DNA from: Lunularia cruciata
Lineage: Eukaryota; Streptophyta; Marchantiopsida; Lunulariales; Lunulariaceae
NCBI GenBank assembly: GCA_948567375.1
Contig: OX419762.1
Coordinates: 38,235,034-38,299,033 of the forward strand
DNA: 64,000 nucleotides
Direction: 5' to 3'
Made by a program: the position numbers and the translations under genes. The notes below the pieces were generated by a model. It ran no database searches and was not told the origin of the DNA. It was given only the letters and a program-made list of their open reading frames with translations. Position 1 is the first letter of the stretch. Each line of letters opens with the position of its first letter. Of the stretch, positions 43,143-53,890 are shown one piece after another.

Positions 43143-44460
43143 TAGTATTTGATTTAATCATCTTGGTACTATATGTGGATGATATCTTGATGGATGTGGA
43201 GGATATGGTTGAGGTGCAAAAATTGAAAGCACAACTTGGTAAGGAGTTTGATATGAAGGACTTGGGTTCTTCAAAGAGTGTGCTTGGGATTGAAATCCAC
43301 TGGGACAGGAGCAAGGGAAAGTTATGAATATCTCAAAGAAGATATTGGAAAAATTACTTGCTCGGTTTGGCATGGAGAATGCAAAACTAGTGAGCACTCC
43401 AATGGCAAGTCATTTTAGTATATCACTGGAGCAATGTCCATCAAATGAGGAGGAGAGAAAATTAATGTCAAATATTCCTTATCCTAGTGCTATTGGGAGT
43501 TTAATGTATATTATGGTCTGCACTAGTCCAGACATCTCATATATCGTGTGTAACAATATGGAGTTTAGCGACAAAGTTAGTAGGGTAATGAAGTAGCAAA
43601 GAAGACAAATTAGCCTAGAATATTCCAAAAGTATCTAGGAAGCTTCCCGGCTAGCTTAGCTTGCGCCTCAAGTAAGTAGCTTCTAGAAGCTTCTTGGTTA
43701 ACTTGGCTTGCACTCTAAGAAAGCGGCTCAAGGAAGCTTCTTGAGAAGCTTCTCAAGGGCCTTGCATGCTACCTATAAATACCAAAGCCAAAGCTCATGC
43801 TAGGAATTTGGAGTTTTCCTTCATTCTAGCATCCCAATATGAGCTTCCATTCTCCTATTTCTCTCCTTGGTTTTGGTCTTTTACACCTTGAGTATGGTAA
43901 GTAGATACATGGTAAATCCAAGGAAACAACATTAGGAAGTTGTGAAGTGGATACCTCGTTACTTGAAAGGGACTATAAATATTTGGCATTACCTTTGATG
44001 TGGAGAAGGACCAAGAAGGAGGAATTATTGGGTATGTAGATTCTGATTTTGCCGGAGACTTGGATAAGAGAAGGTCTACAATAGGATTTGCTTTTTACAC
44101 TTGTTGGTGGTGCAGTAAGTTAGAAGTCTACTCTCCAATCTATTGTTTCTCATTCTACTATAGAGGTGGGATATATGGCAACAATTGAGGCTGCCAAAGA
44201 GGCAATATGGCTACAAAGATTAGCCAAGGATGTTGGACTGCCTAACATGAAGTCCACACTTTTTTATGATAGCGAAGCACTATTCACTTGGCAAAAAATC
44301 AAGTTTATCATTCAAGGATAAAGCATATTGATGTGAGCTATCATTTCATCAGGGAAGCTATGATAAATGGTGAGATCAATTTGCAAAAGATTGGCACAAA
44401 GGTAAATGCAATTGATATGTTGACTAAAACCTGTTCCTACTGAGAAGTTCAAGTTATGCA
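43143..44460 (+). pseudogene. copia-2 RT C-terminus and RNase H
   Basis: Reads VFDLIILVLYVDDILMDVED (catalytic YVDD), GKEFDMKDLGSSKSVLGIEI, then KLLARFGMENAKLVSTPMAS and AIGSLMYIMVCTSPDISYIV. A solo LTR (43549-43885) interrupts it, after which LSMVSRYMVNPRKQH and GYVDSDFAGDLDKRRSTIGF (RNase H catalytic Asp) follow. The end near 44320-44450 corresponds to the HIDV...FIREA region and the copia C-terminus. Confidence 0.87.
43549..43885 (+). repeat. solo LTR of chromovirus-1 family
   Basis: 337 bp from TGTAACAATATGG to CTTTTACA with no attached internal sequence, inserted in copia-2 RNase H coding sequence. It keeps a three-unit heat-shock element, TTC-ta-GAA-gc-TTC (43681-43693), other GAAGCTTC modules and TATAAATA. 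The flanks (TCGTG, CCTTG) only partly match, so the target duplication is decayed. Confidence 0.9.
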
Positions 44461-44522
44461 TGAACTTGCTCAACATGTTACTCTTTGGGATGATATGGTA
44501 GATACAAGCAAAAGGTGGAGAT

Positions 44523-44639
44523 TGTTATATTTGGCTTGTTTTCAATGATGATTGGTCAAGGACAAGAGCAAACTTAATTGATGATAGCTGCTTGTCACTT
44601 GTCTAGAAGTTCAAGCAGATGACAATGATGGACCTTATA

Positions 44640-44673
<34 letters not shown>

Positions 44674-44818
44674 GAGCCCGTTTTAGCAGTGGAGGTAGCT
44701 TCCGGGATAGGAAGTAGACCATATTATCTCTTATTGTCCTCTGATTTCTGATTAATGTGATTGTGATGTGCCATTGTGAGAGGTCCTAGGGATTGTGTTT
44801 ATCTAACAATCTAGCTCA
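44523..44818 (+). repeat. copia-2 3' LTR
   Basis: 296 bp from TGTTATATTTGG to TATCTAACA, preceded by a purine-rich tract (AAAAGGTGGAGAT). A (TA)n tract lies at about 44641-44670. Confidence 0.85.
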
Positions 44819-44891
44819 AGTGAAGGCTCATGTGGCTTAACTTGGACCGAGACTACTAAGTATTGCTCGCTAGACCCATACCCGCAGTGAG

Positions 44892-45611
44892 ATGCAGACC
44901 CAGACCAATGCCACCCCTGTGATAGATACCACCTACATGTTACTTCATAGTGTGGAGACTCAAGGGACTCAAACTAAGTTTAGAAAGAAGCTTTGTCTAT
45001 CAAGAGATTATATTCCACACATTCTCTTCTTAGGCTTCCTACGGAAGAAGATTATTGTTGTGGATGTTACTTGGTTGGCATCATTATGGGTTCATGGTAG
45101 CATCGGTTTCCATGCATGGGAGAGCTTAACAACTAGGCCTGGTTGGTGCACTCACACATAGTCAAGGTATGTAGGGTGGGTTGCATCTCATGGTGTTTGC
45201 CATTTCATCTAGTTTTATTTGCTATGCTTTGAGGTATCTTGTAGATAGATCTTACTTTGGATAGAGTGGAGTGGTTGCTATGAGGCATGTGGTAGTGGTC
45301 GGGAACTCCTGGAGGGAGTTTACACCTGGGCTTACCTCATGGCATGTTTGTGTTTTGTGGATGTCCAACAAGATGATGAGTTCAAAGGACTTAGAGTTAG
45401 ATCATATGAGCATCTCACTTCATTAGGTGTACCTCTTCATGATCTTTTGATCATGGACAGCTATGCACTCTCTTATTATAGGAACCATCCACATTGTGCT
45501 ATCCATCCTACCCACTTCCGTCCTTATAGTGTCATCAACACATGGTCATTTGATACTTTCATGAGTGCTTTGGACAGATTTGTCCATGATGATAGGCATA
45601 TTGTTAGTTAG
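44892..45611 (+). pseudogene. unrecognised decayed ORF
   Basis: Two open pieces in the same frame (44892-45161 and 45339-45611), separated by stops, encode LSRDYIPHILFLGFLRKKII and SLGVPLHDLLIMDSYALSYY. I recognise no domain. Position next to copia-2 and the interrupted state suggest a transposon-derived or captured sequence. Confidence 0.4.
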
Positions 45612-46200
45612 GCAGAAGAGGAGTGGACATCCAATGATCGAGTTCTTATAGTAGTGACCCACATTCTCTTCTTGCTAGCATTATCAAGCACCAAGACTTA
45701 GATGAGAGCAAGTGGCCCCTTTGGTGGTCATTGAGTCCATTTAGGATTCAACATCATGTATACCGTCATAGACTTGAGGACACAATAGCAACACTTAGAC
45801 ACCATGTTACATCTCCCTCATCTTCTTCACCTCCTTCTCCTTTAGCATAATGACATGTTTTAGTAGCTCTACATTTATATACATCTTATGTACATTTAAA
45901 ACATTTATACACGTCTTTTGTATTGCTAGTTTTCTCAAAATTTTATCGCCTGTTTGTAATTTCTCCTTTGAAATATTGGCTTATTTCTTCAGGAGATTTT
46001 CTTGCTTGTAGGAGACTTATTTTAATTTCATGAGTGCATTTTGACTGTAAACTCTTCTCCTTGAATTTGTATTTTTTGCCCTAGCTTTTATTTTATCTAC
46101 ACTCAATTTCTTCTCAATTTCAATTTTCATCTCCTTTATCTCTAATCTAACACGCTTGGTTTCCATTTTCATTAATTTTTTATCTCTTTTCCTCATGTTG
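45612..46200. other. no recognised gene
   Basis: AT-rich stretch; no supported ORF or repeat structure. Confidence 0.4.
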
Positions 46201-46220
46201 GTGGCTTCTAGTTCAAGTAG

Positions 46221-47315
46221 TTATAACATCTCCCTGGATTCTATAATATCTACCTTCAACATAGTAATTTTTGCTAAATCTTGAGAGAATGGCATCCTTG
46301 ATGACATCCAAGATACCTTACTTGATGATCCACCTTTTCTCCTCTTTGGGTCACATTCTCCTTCTTGGTCAAGGAAAGCGCACTTGGACCCATCTCTTGT
46401 AGAAGTTAAAGAAGGTAGTGTAACAAAAGGTGAGTCCTCCATTGGTGCAACATATGATGACTCATCCTTGGGTGATCGGATTCCATTGTCCATGTAAACA
46501 CCAGGTATACTTTCCACCCCTTAGGTACTTGGGACAAATTGGGAACACGAGTCCCACCTTTGGGGGAGATGGGAATTGAGAGCACTCCTTCTCTACACCT
46601 TCATGGACCTCCTCCATGCCAACCTCACTCAAATTGGGATTTAAATCTCCCAAACTTACCATAGTAGGTGGACTATTGTTTGCTCGGTTCCCAAACATGG
46701 CTTCCATTCTAGCAAAATACGTGTACATTCCATTCAATTTATTTTTTATAGTTCTACACCCTTTGCCATATTCCTTCTTTGTGAGACCTTCTCCTATAGA
46801 CTTGTTCTTAAGCTCTTGAATTTCTTTGTATTATTTCATGTACCTCAACCATTTCTTGTAAAGCCGATCACTTGTCATAGAAGTGGGAAATCCTTACCTC
46901 TCCTAGATCAAAAATGTTGCCATGAAACTAAAAGCTGTCAATTTTTGAATGAGCTTTTTGCAATTCACACCATGAATTTGTGCAAAATGCTCGGGGTCCT
47001 CCAATAATCTAGGATTTGGTCATAATGGTGCATTGCCATGCAAAACTTTTCATCCTCTTTGGTTTTGTCGAGCACAGTAGAAGCAATCCTCAACAATTCT
47101 CCAAATTTCCCTAATGGTTGTTCAAGTTGCGAATCCAAAAGTGAGTCTATAGGTTTTGGCTCTACATCCAAAAGTGAGCCTCTTACAATGTAACAAGGTA
47201 CTTGATCTCCCATTGTTAAATTTTTGCTGCCCTTTTGGAGTATAATTCCTTGATCCCTCATCTTCCTTGATCCCTCATCCCTCACCCTAATTTCTTGGTT
47301 GCCATGGGGCGGCAA
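46221..47315 (-). pseudogene. unrecognised transposon-like ORF
   Basis: Three open pieces on the minus strand (47315-46965, 46737-46462, 46517-46221) in different frames: MPPHGNQEIRVRDEGS..., MNGMYTYFARMEAMFGNRAN..., and SIPGVYMDNGIRSPKDESSY with a basic DPKRRKGGSSSK patch. The start abuts the repeat at 47320-47830, which recurs inverted at 53155-53660 followed by similar sequence. So this is probably the accessory (possibly DNA-binding) ORF of a repeated element. No known domain is claimed. Confidence 0.45.
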
Positions 47316-47319
47316 AGAT

Positions 47320-47830
47320 CATTTTCCATAACTCGCAATTATGTTTTGCCACGCTAATCTATGGAAATGAACCACCACACCAATGTGAAACTACTAAACC
47401 GCCATTTAGTTGACTAGCAGAAGGAACATTTGCACTTGGGATGGTGAATTTGAGTTGAGAATTTGAATAGTTGAGAACTTGCATTTTGGATCTGCCTAAA
47501 ACTTCATAAATCCCACTCCAAGACCAACTCACCAACCACGAGGCATCCTCTTAACCCCGGGGCATCCTTTTAAGAAACCACTTCCTCTCTTTTGACAATC
47601 ATTATTTTGATACGGCATTCCTAAATCTCTTTAACCTAAGGCCTGATTCTTATAAATGGACGCAACTTGGACGAAATACCCCATCAGTGAATTTATTTAA
47701 TGTTCATTTATTACCGTTCATTTATTACCATCTCATCTCGCTACCAAGTTCACTAAAATAGTTAATAAGTTTGTTATTTATCCCTTTAACATCCATCATC
47801 TCTATTTCTGAAACCCTCTATTCTATAAGC
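47320..47830 (-). repeat. element 5' end repeat, inverted partner at 53155-53660
   Basis: Matches the reverse complement of 53155-53660 over about 500 bp with small indels (for example CTAATCTATGGAAATGAACC and TTTGTTATTTATCCC). Both copies lie upstream of ORF-like sequence pointing away from the phosphate carrier gene. Confidence 0.8.
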
Positions 47831-48000
47831 CTCTCTCTCTCTATATATATATTGGGCCACATGATTCGCTACCGAGTTCACTAAAATAGTTACTAAGTTT
47901 GTTATTTATCCCTTTAACATCCATCAGCTTTATTTCACTAAAATAGTTACTAAGTTCGTTATTTATCCCTTTAACATCCATCAGCTTTATTTCGGAACCC
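47740..48000. repeat. nested tandem repeats (128 bp and 57 bp)
   Basis: GCTACC(A/G)AGTTCACTAAAATAG recurs at 47740 and 47868 (period 128). CACTAAAATAGTTACTAAG recurs at 47879 and 47936 (period 57). Confidence 0.85.
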
Positions 48001-49500
48001 CCTATTCTATAAGCTTTTCTCTTTCCATATATATGGGGGGCCTCATGTTTCAGATATTTATGGACATTTTGTAAATCCGTGAAATGTATATGGATTCCGA
48101 GAGAGAGAGGATTTGATTAGAAAATGAAACGCCTTTAAAATTTAAAATTATAGGGTTGGATAAAGCATGTCAAAATTATACTATACCTCTTCCAAATATA
48201 GATTATACGATACTCCAGGTTATCCCGGAACCAAAATAAACGACAGGACGCGTGTTCGATTTCCCTTTTATTCTTGTACAGCTTCGGTCTTTTATCCATA
48301 AAAACACAATTTGCTCCCCGGTTATATATATATGGAATCCATAAAACCCGGTTACGGATAGTTACAGGCATCCGTAAACCCAGATGTGAGACCCCAAACA
48401 CGAGTTCACTTCAGTTGTATAGCTCTCAAGGTAGTAAGAGAAGGCAGTGAGTTAGGCAGTTACTCCAGCGATGAGTGCACCAACGTCTGGCAATATCAGC
48501 AAGCTCCTTAACACAATTAAGCTGAAGCTCTCTACTTACCTCAGAGTAGCTCGCGGAATCAGTTTAAGAATCATTTACTAACTTCCGTCAATGCCGTAGT
48601 CTTCATGTATAATATTGAACAATGTCCTTTACTTGATACTCTCAATGGCCTTGAATGGTCGCATGACAAATAATAACCCTAAAGTTCCCATCCTTCTTGT
48701 TATCATGCGGGTCGCATTTTCTTCTTGTAAATGATAATGTGAAGGTCTTTCAAAAGTACAATATGCACACTGTCTACAGAAAGTACAATATGCAAAAACC
48801 TATCACTTGACGCGGTTGTTGTTTCAGCCTAACCCTGAGAAAGGGATGTGCTCCCCCCGTCTTGGTAACCGCGAAGGTATATCAATCATGAGCCCGAACT
48901 AGATCATTGGATGGGAACCGCTCAGAGGATGCAAATCTCTCACCTACTTCATAAACTCACGGGTATAGCCGCAGCACATGCTGAATGAGCGCTTCACTGT
49001 AAGTAGGCGCTCAAAAGAATTTCTTCTCCATCTTTACTAGACTTGGTCCTCACGGCCCGCGAATTCTGAGCTCCAAATGCACTAACAAACTGCACATAAA
49101 TGTACTCTCACTTCATCTCGCATATTCCGTCAAAATCAGTTCTTCACCCAACGCATTCTGCTCGCTGCTCTTGTCATTGATTCTCATGAAGCTGGGGATG
49201 AATTGTCTACCCTGCTATTTCATGGACTTCCACACTCTAATGGAAAAAAGAAGAAGAAGATGTGGATGCCTTCTTTGTGCTTTGTACATCTACTGATGGT
49301 GTGTGTTTGAGCTGTGAAAAACGAAGCGATGTGATCAAGTGATGACTTGGCTCCAAACCGCTAACGACTTGCGCGTCTCCACAGTCGGATGGTAAAGTAC
49401 AGAGTAAATAACCCTGACTTCAACAGCAGAGAGACTGAGGCAGGCAGACGTCAAAACAATGGAAATTGCCCTAAGTGAGCAGATATCTAGAGTACCGTGA
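48001..49500. other. intergenic, 3' side of phosphate carrier gene
   Basis: No domain-bearing ORF recognised. It should hold the 3' UTR and terminator of the minus-strand gene, but I could not place a poly(A) signal. Confidence 0.4.
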
Positions 49501-50712
49501 TCAAGTATTCTTCGGTTCCTCGCCTTCTTCGTGAACTGCAGAACCACCTGTTGTGGGCAACCCGGCGAATACCTTGAAACTGTCATAGATGAGCCACTGA
49601 GCAGCTGTCAATGTTCCAATCATGAAGATTCGCAGCGGCAGCCCTCTGGTAAACAATGCCTTGGTTCCCATATCCTTGAACGCCTGTTTTATCGTGGCCC
49701 CTTGGGAGTTGTTTAAATACGATACCAAATTGTCAGCTGGGTGTGAGATGATCGCGCAAGCCACCCCTGCAATGTAACCGGCTGCGAAACTTACTCCGAG
49801 TTGGGTTCCCGCCGAGCATTTCTCCTTGGGCACAGTCAGCACACGCTTATACAACGCCTCCACAGTGCTCTCAAACGTAGCAAACTTCATCATTGTGTAA
49901 GGTATCTGCCTCACCCACAGTGGAACTATTCCCTTGTATAGACTCCCGATCCCTTCCTTTGCGAGAATTTTTGGAAGCCCATCCATCATCCCCTTGGCAA
50001 AACCTGGTTGAGTCTGCACCCTCACCTTGACAGCTTCAAAAGGGGACAGTCCTATATCGGCTAAGAATTCTGCAGAAGCTGAAGCACCAAGATACAACAG
50101 AGTTTTATACTTCTCTGCATTCTCTGCTCCCGCAGCTTCCGAATAGTAGTGTTTGAAAACCTCATAGAATCCGTATTTCCCAGCTCCTTGAACAGAGTAT
50201 CCCAAGAGAGTAGGCGCCCATCCCCTAAACAAGCCTCGAATTCCCTGCTCCGTCAGCGCTGTTCTGAAACCCCCACTGATGCTTTTATACTTCAAGGGAT
50301 CAATTTGCATATTGCATTTCACAACATCCACCGGAGTCATACTGCAGTGAGTTAATCCACAACATAACATGCCTCCCACTGCGCATGTCCAAAAATATTT
50401 GGAAGAGTAGAGTTCTATACCCATCCCGAACGGCTCATTGAACGAAGGTATCATGAAGTTGGATGCGTTACTTTTGTTGATAGTCTCTGTAGAAACTGTT
50501 TTCAGTTCCTCTCGAGCTAAACCCTCCGGTTTCCTGTGGAAAAGTGCCGAACGAGAATACTTGTACACACTTGAGTTTGGAACTCTAGCTAACTCTCTTG
50601 AGCTGGTCTCATTGGATCCAAACAGACTCACCCTTCCCGCATATTGTGGACTGTACAGATGATCTGGGAGAAATTTGTGACCACCTCGTCCTTCTGGATT
50701 TGAGAATGACAT
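49501..50712 (-). CDS. mitochondrial phosphate carrier protein
   Basis: A 403-residue intact protein of the mitochondrial carrier family, plant phosphate carrier (PHT3/MPT) type, which imports phosphate with protons across the inner mitochondrial membrane for ATP synthesis. Three carrier repeats carry the signature PxD/ExxK/R: PVDVVK at 127-132, PFEAVK at 224-229 and PADNLV at 325-330; the degenerate third one is usual in phosphate carriers. SSKYFWTCAVGGMLCCGL (103-120) opens the first repeat. About 100 residues precede it, rich in Ser and basic residues, fitting a transit-type extension. Start ATG at 50712 is the first in the frame. Coding is uninterrupted by introns, unlike the seed-plant homologues I know. 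This is the only convincing host gene here. Confidence 0.95.
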   Translation of the reverse strand: MSFSNPEGRGGHKFLPDHLYSPQYAGRVSLFGSNETSSRELARVPNSSVYKYSRSALFHRKPEGLAREELKTVSTETINKSNASNFMIPSFNEPFGMGIELYSSKYFWTCAVGGMLCCGLTHCSMTPVDVVKCNMQIDPLKYKSISGGFRTALTEQGIRGLFRGWAPTLLGYSVQGAGKYGFYEVFKHYYSEAAGAENAEKYKTLLYLGASASAEFLADIGLSPFEAVKVRVQTQPGFAKGMMDGLPKILAKEGIGSLYKGIVPLWVRQIPYTMMKFATFESTVEALYKRVLTVPKEKCSAGTQLGVSFAAGYIAGVACAIISHPADNLVSYLNNSQGATIKQAFKDMGTKALFTRGLPLRIFMIGTLTAAQWLIYDSFKVFAGLPTTGGSAVHEEGEEPKNT

Positions 50713-51153
50713 CGTTCCTCAAGCAGCTACAGCAGCTTTTAGCTTCCGAGTTGCAAATAGTCCTCTCCCAGCCAACGATCTAGGGAGGATAAGACGCCGA
50801 GCCTTAGACAACTGCAATATGATGGAGAGTCTGAGAACCGACAGATCAAGGAGCACTCACATATTCGGGACGCATTCGCAATCAATGTTCCGAGTGCAGG
50901 ACCATTTAGGAGCAGTTCAGACTCAAGCCTGAACACTCTGCAGCAGCAGCAGCTCCTCTTTTCAGCATAGCTGGTAAACATGCAGGAAGTGTACAGCTAC
51001 CTTACATTTGGCAGCTCCTTACTGCAAGGCACAGTCTTGCGTGGCAGAATGCAATTCTCTCTCTTCTAGTCACCTGGTGAAGCAGGCCACCGAGTTCCAT
51101 CCACCTCGCGTCGACAGAGCAATGACTCGAAAACTAGGCAAACCTTTCCTTCC

Positions 51154-51279
51154 TACTTTATTGGAGGACTGATACCAACACAATGGGTAGTAACGAGAAA
51201 AAGGCAACACGTGTTCTCTAGGCGATTGTCGTTTTCAAGTTAGTAACCATTGTGTTGGTATCAGTCCTCCAATAAAGTA
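51154..51279. repeat. 33-bp perfect inverted repeat with 60-bp spacer
   Basis: Arm 51154-51186 (TACTTTATTGGAGGACTGAT...) equals the reverse complement of 51247-51279. The outer flanks continue to match imperfectly (CTTTCCTT-type bases). A transcript would fold into a long hairpin. It contains the word TTGGTATCAG, similar to the start of a PBS, in the right arm. It lies about 440 bp upstream of the phosphate carrier start. Confidence 0.92.
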
Positions 51280-51326
51280 AAAAGGAAAGGTAAAAGGGAG
51301 CGAGAGATAAAAAAGGTAAAATGGGG

Positions 51327-52700
51327 TTAGGTTCTAATAGAGTCTATATGAGAAATTTGCCCTATTGCACCTAAGATAGTCAAGTTATGCAAGTCACATG
51401 GTCTACAAACAATTGGATCATATGAAGAAACATCACTTAGTGTGATTGTTCTCTTGTGGATGACACCATCTATTGTTCGATGTAGAACAATGGACACATA
51501 TTGTCTAAAATATGCTACAAAGTATGAGAGTGAGACTGCCATTTGGCGTCTAATATGATAAACTCTCGTGCACTCCTTTACAAATGTGTCGAATGACGTG
51601 TCCATCTCTCCACATAACTCCAAGGCTAGAGGAACAAAGAGGTGACCTTGCTGTATGCCCTTATACTTGGAGACCTTGCGACCAGTTGTTGCACTCGCTG
51701 CACATCTAGGAGGATGTGTAATCACTCCCTCCAAAACTGTATCCCGCGTAGGATCTATAACCACAACATCTGCTACTATCACTTGATCATCTCAGACCAA
51801 ATATAAATCTGCCCCAATATGTGTCGTATGCAAAGCATATGAATGCTCCCTCCAAGCCAAGTATCCACTCTCTCGTGCCATAGCAAACACTATGTCCCTA
51901 TAGCATCATGGGTAGCTATCCACTGTCCTCCAAAAGGTCCAAAAGGACACCGTGTCATATGAACCGCTGCTACATCTAATGTAGAACCACACTCATAAAT
52001 GAGTAATGAAGATGCAGATAGGTGAACCAAACCTAGACAAAACCTCATCACTATAGAGAAAGTAGCTAGTGCAAGTCGAAACGCCCTAATGCACAGTCAA
52101 GCTAGGATCCAAGAGTTGCACCCTTGCCAGAGCAAGAGCAAAGATGTGCTCTAGTAGCCTAAGGAATGGACAAGTCAACTAAGAGAGAATGTAGTGTATG
52201 CTCACACTATCGCTCCATCAAGGAAGACTGTAAACCTCTAGTCCAATCTAATGATAGTGAGGCAAAAGATGGAAAGTCCTCTCGTGCCCGTGGGGATAGA
52301 CTATATCTCATCTGTCGCAATAACATTTGGAGAGAATAGGACCTCTCCTCCACCTCTACCACGTAAGTCTCCAAAACCAGCCTATCAACAACCACAAAAT
52401 GAGAGGAAAGTAGGGGTGCCGAGAGAGCACAACTACCCAAAAATGCTATAAGTGTCATCTCCTCCATAGATAGCAAGCCAACTCCTCCATACAAGATTGG
52501 CAAAACCGTCTATCTACGTGCCAAATCCCTTTTCATACACTCAAAAGTCCAGGGTCTAATAATATCACCAAAGACTCCCATAATCCTCATATCAAAGGCT
52601 CTCAGACATGATATGAAGGACAAGGAAGAGGGAATTATGCATATGAGGTAAGTTGGTCTATGAGCAATACTAGAGGAGAGTATACTAAATTCCACCTATG
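51327..52700 (-). pseudogene. non-LTR retroelement C-terminal remnant
   Basis: Minus-strand pieces in order: 52503-52207 PILYGGVGLLSMEEMTLIAF (like the conserved GGLGL segment after RT), then MTRCPFGPFGGQWIATHDA near 51950-51905, RDIVFAMARESGYLAWREHS and HTTHIGADLYLV, one stop, then 51782-51327 VIVADVVVIDPTRDTVLEGV and FVPLALELCGEMDTSFDTFV. The spacing His-Asp ... Glu ... (A)Asp ... Asp-Val resembles a PD-(D/E)XK nuclease downstream of RT. A frameshift near 51900 and other breaks kill it. Family assignment is by motif memory only. Confidence 0.6.
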
Positions 52701-53154
52701 GATCTCCTAGTAATGGAAGGTCATCCACATGGAGAACTCCCTTTGCAAGAGCAATGTCTAAGAAGCGTGTGAAAAAAATCCTCAGATCCTATTGGCACTC
52801 CAAGAACATGTAGTCCATATGTGTATGTGATACACCCCTTTTGAAGCTCAAAGTGAGGAGGGATACCTAAAGGGGATCATGCCCTGCACTTTGACACCTT
52901 GATTCTCAAGCCTACTAGATGCAGCTCGATAGTCAAGTGGTCAAAGGCCTGCATATTCTGATCTACGGGGCCCACAATGTGTGTATCATGGTTAGTAACT
53001 AGTTTAGCTCCTTTCAACAAATTAAGTAATGATCAGGATATGGAATCTAACATGTAAGCCACGAAACCAAATTAGGGAAGTTGTATCACAATTTGCTTTG
53101 AATATGCAGCTATAGAAATAGAAACTCACAACCGTCAACAACTTTGTTGACTAG
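52701..53154. other. no recognised gene
   Basis: Possibly the continuation of the non-LTR relic; no motif recognised. Confidence 0.35.
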
Positions 53155-53660
53155 CGGATTTCAGAAATAGTTTTGATGGATATCTACGGGATAAATAACA
53201 AACTTTGTAACTATTTTTACCTAACTCTATAAGGAGATGAGGTGCTAATAAATGAACGCTTCATAAAAAATTGTACAGTATATTACATGCAATTTTGCAT
53301 TCATTTATAAAATTCAGGCACTATATTATAGATGTTTAGGATTGCCATAGTGAAATAAATGACTGTCAAAAGAGATGATGTGGCTTCTTGCAAGAGTTGC
53401 CACATTTTTTGGTGGGTAATTCTTTGAGGGAGATTTATGAAATTTTTTGGCGGATCTAAAATGCCACTCTCAACTATTCAAATTCAAATTCACCATCTGC
53501 AAATGCAAATGTTGTGTGCAAATGCGAATATCAATAAACCAAACTTGTGGGTTTTGTAGTTTTTCATTGATGTGGTGGTTCATTTCCATAGATTAGTGCG
53601 GAAAGGGAGATAGCTCAAGTTATGGAAAATGATTTGCATCATCTTGCTGCAACTAAGAAA
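53155..53660 (+). repeat. element 5' end repeat, inverted partner at 47320-47830
   Basis: Reverse-complement match to 47320-47830. The similarity continues into 53660-53710 (CTAAGAAATTA...GGAATTTTACTCCAAAAAGG), matching the start of the ORF at 47315. Confidence 0.8.
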
Positions 53661-53744
53661 TTAATTAAAGGTCAGGAATTTTACTCCAAAAAGGCAACAA
53701 AATTTTACCAAAACTTGATTGCAATGCATGCTCACATTTGGATG

Positions 53745-53890
53745 CAAAATCAATGGGTGCTATCAAGCAACTACCAGTAGCAACAAGTGACTACTAGCAG
53801 CAATGAGCATCTACGGGCGCCAACAAGCTTTGGGTGCCAATGAGTAGCTTTGGGCGCCATAGAGCGGCTATGGGCAGCTGAGAGCATAAT
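53745..53890. repeat. degenerate short-unit minisatellite
   Basis: Imperfect units built on CAACAAGC, GGGCGCC(A), GAGCATCTA and GGGCAGC words, roughly 12-15 bases each. A related tract is at 54960-55205. Confidence 0.65.

Larger units (their letters stand above)
40173..44818 (+). mobile_element. copia-2: Ty1/copia element with internal inversion
   Basis: A truncated LTR (40173-40260) and a full LTR (44523-44818) share the same start and about 90 bp of matching sequence, both in plus orientation. RT C-terminus and RNase H read plus (43130-44460), but gag, protease, integrase and RT N-terminus read minus (about 42990 down to 40261). RT breaks after CCVYLKES at 40261 and resumes around VFDLIILVLYVDDIL at 43145. 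So the 40261 to about 43120 part is inverted inside the element. It carries many stops. Confidence 0.85.

Noticed and set aside
49501-50712. Carrier gene as an organelle-derived or bacterial insertion
   Set aside because: Mitochondrial carriers are nuclear eukaryotic genes; the three-repeat structure and plant-like sequence fit a host gene.
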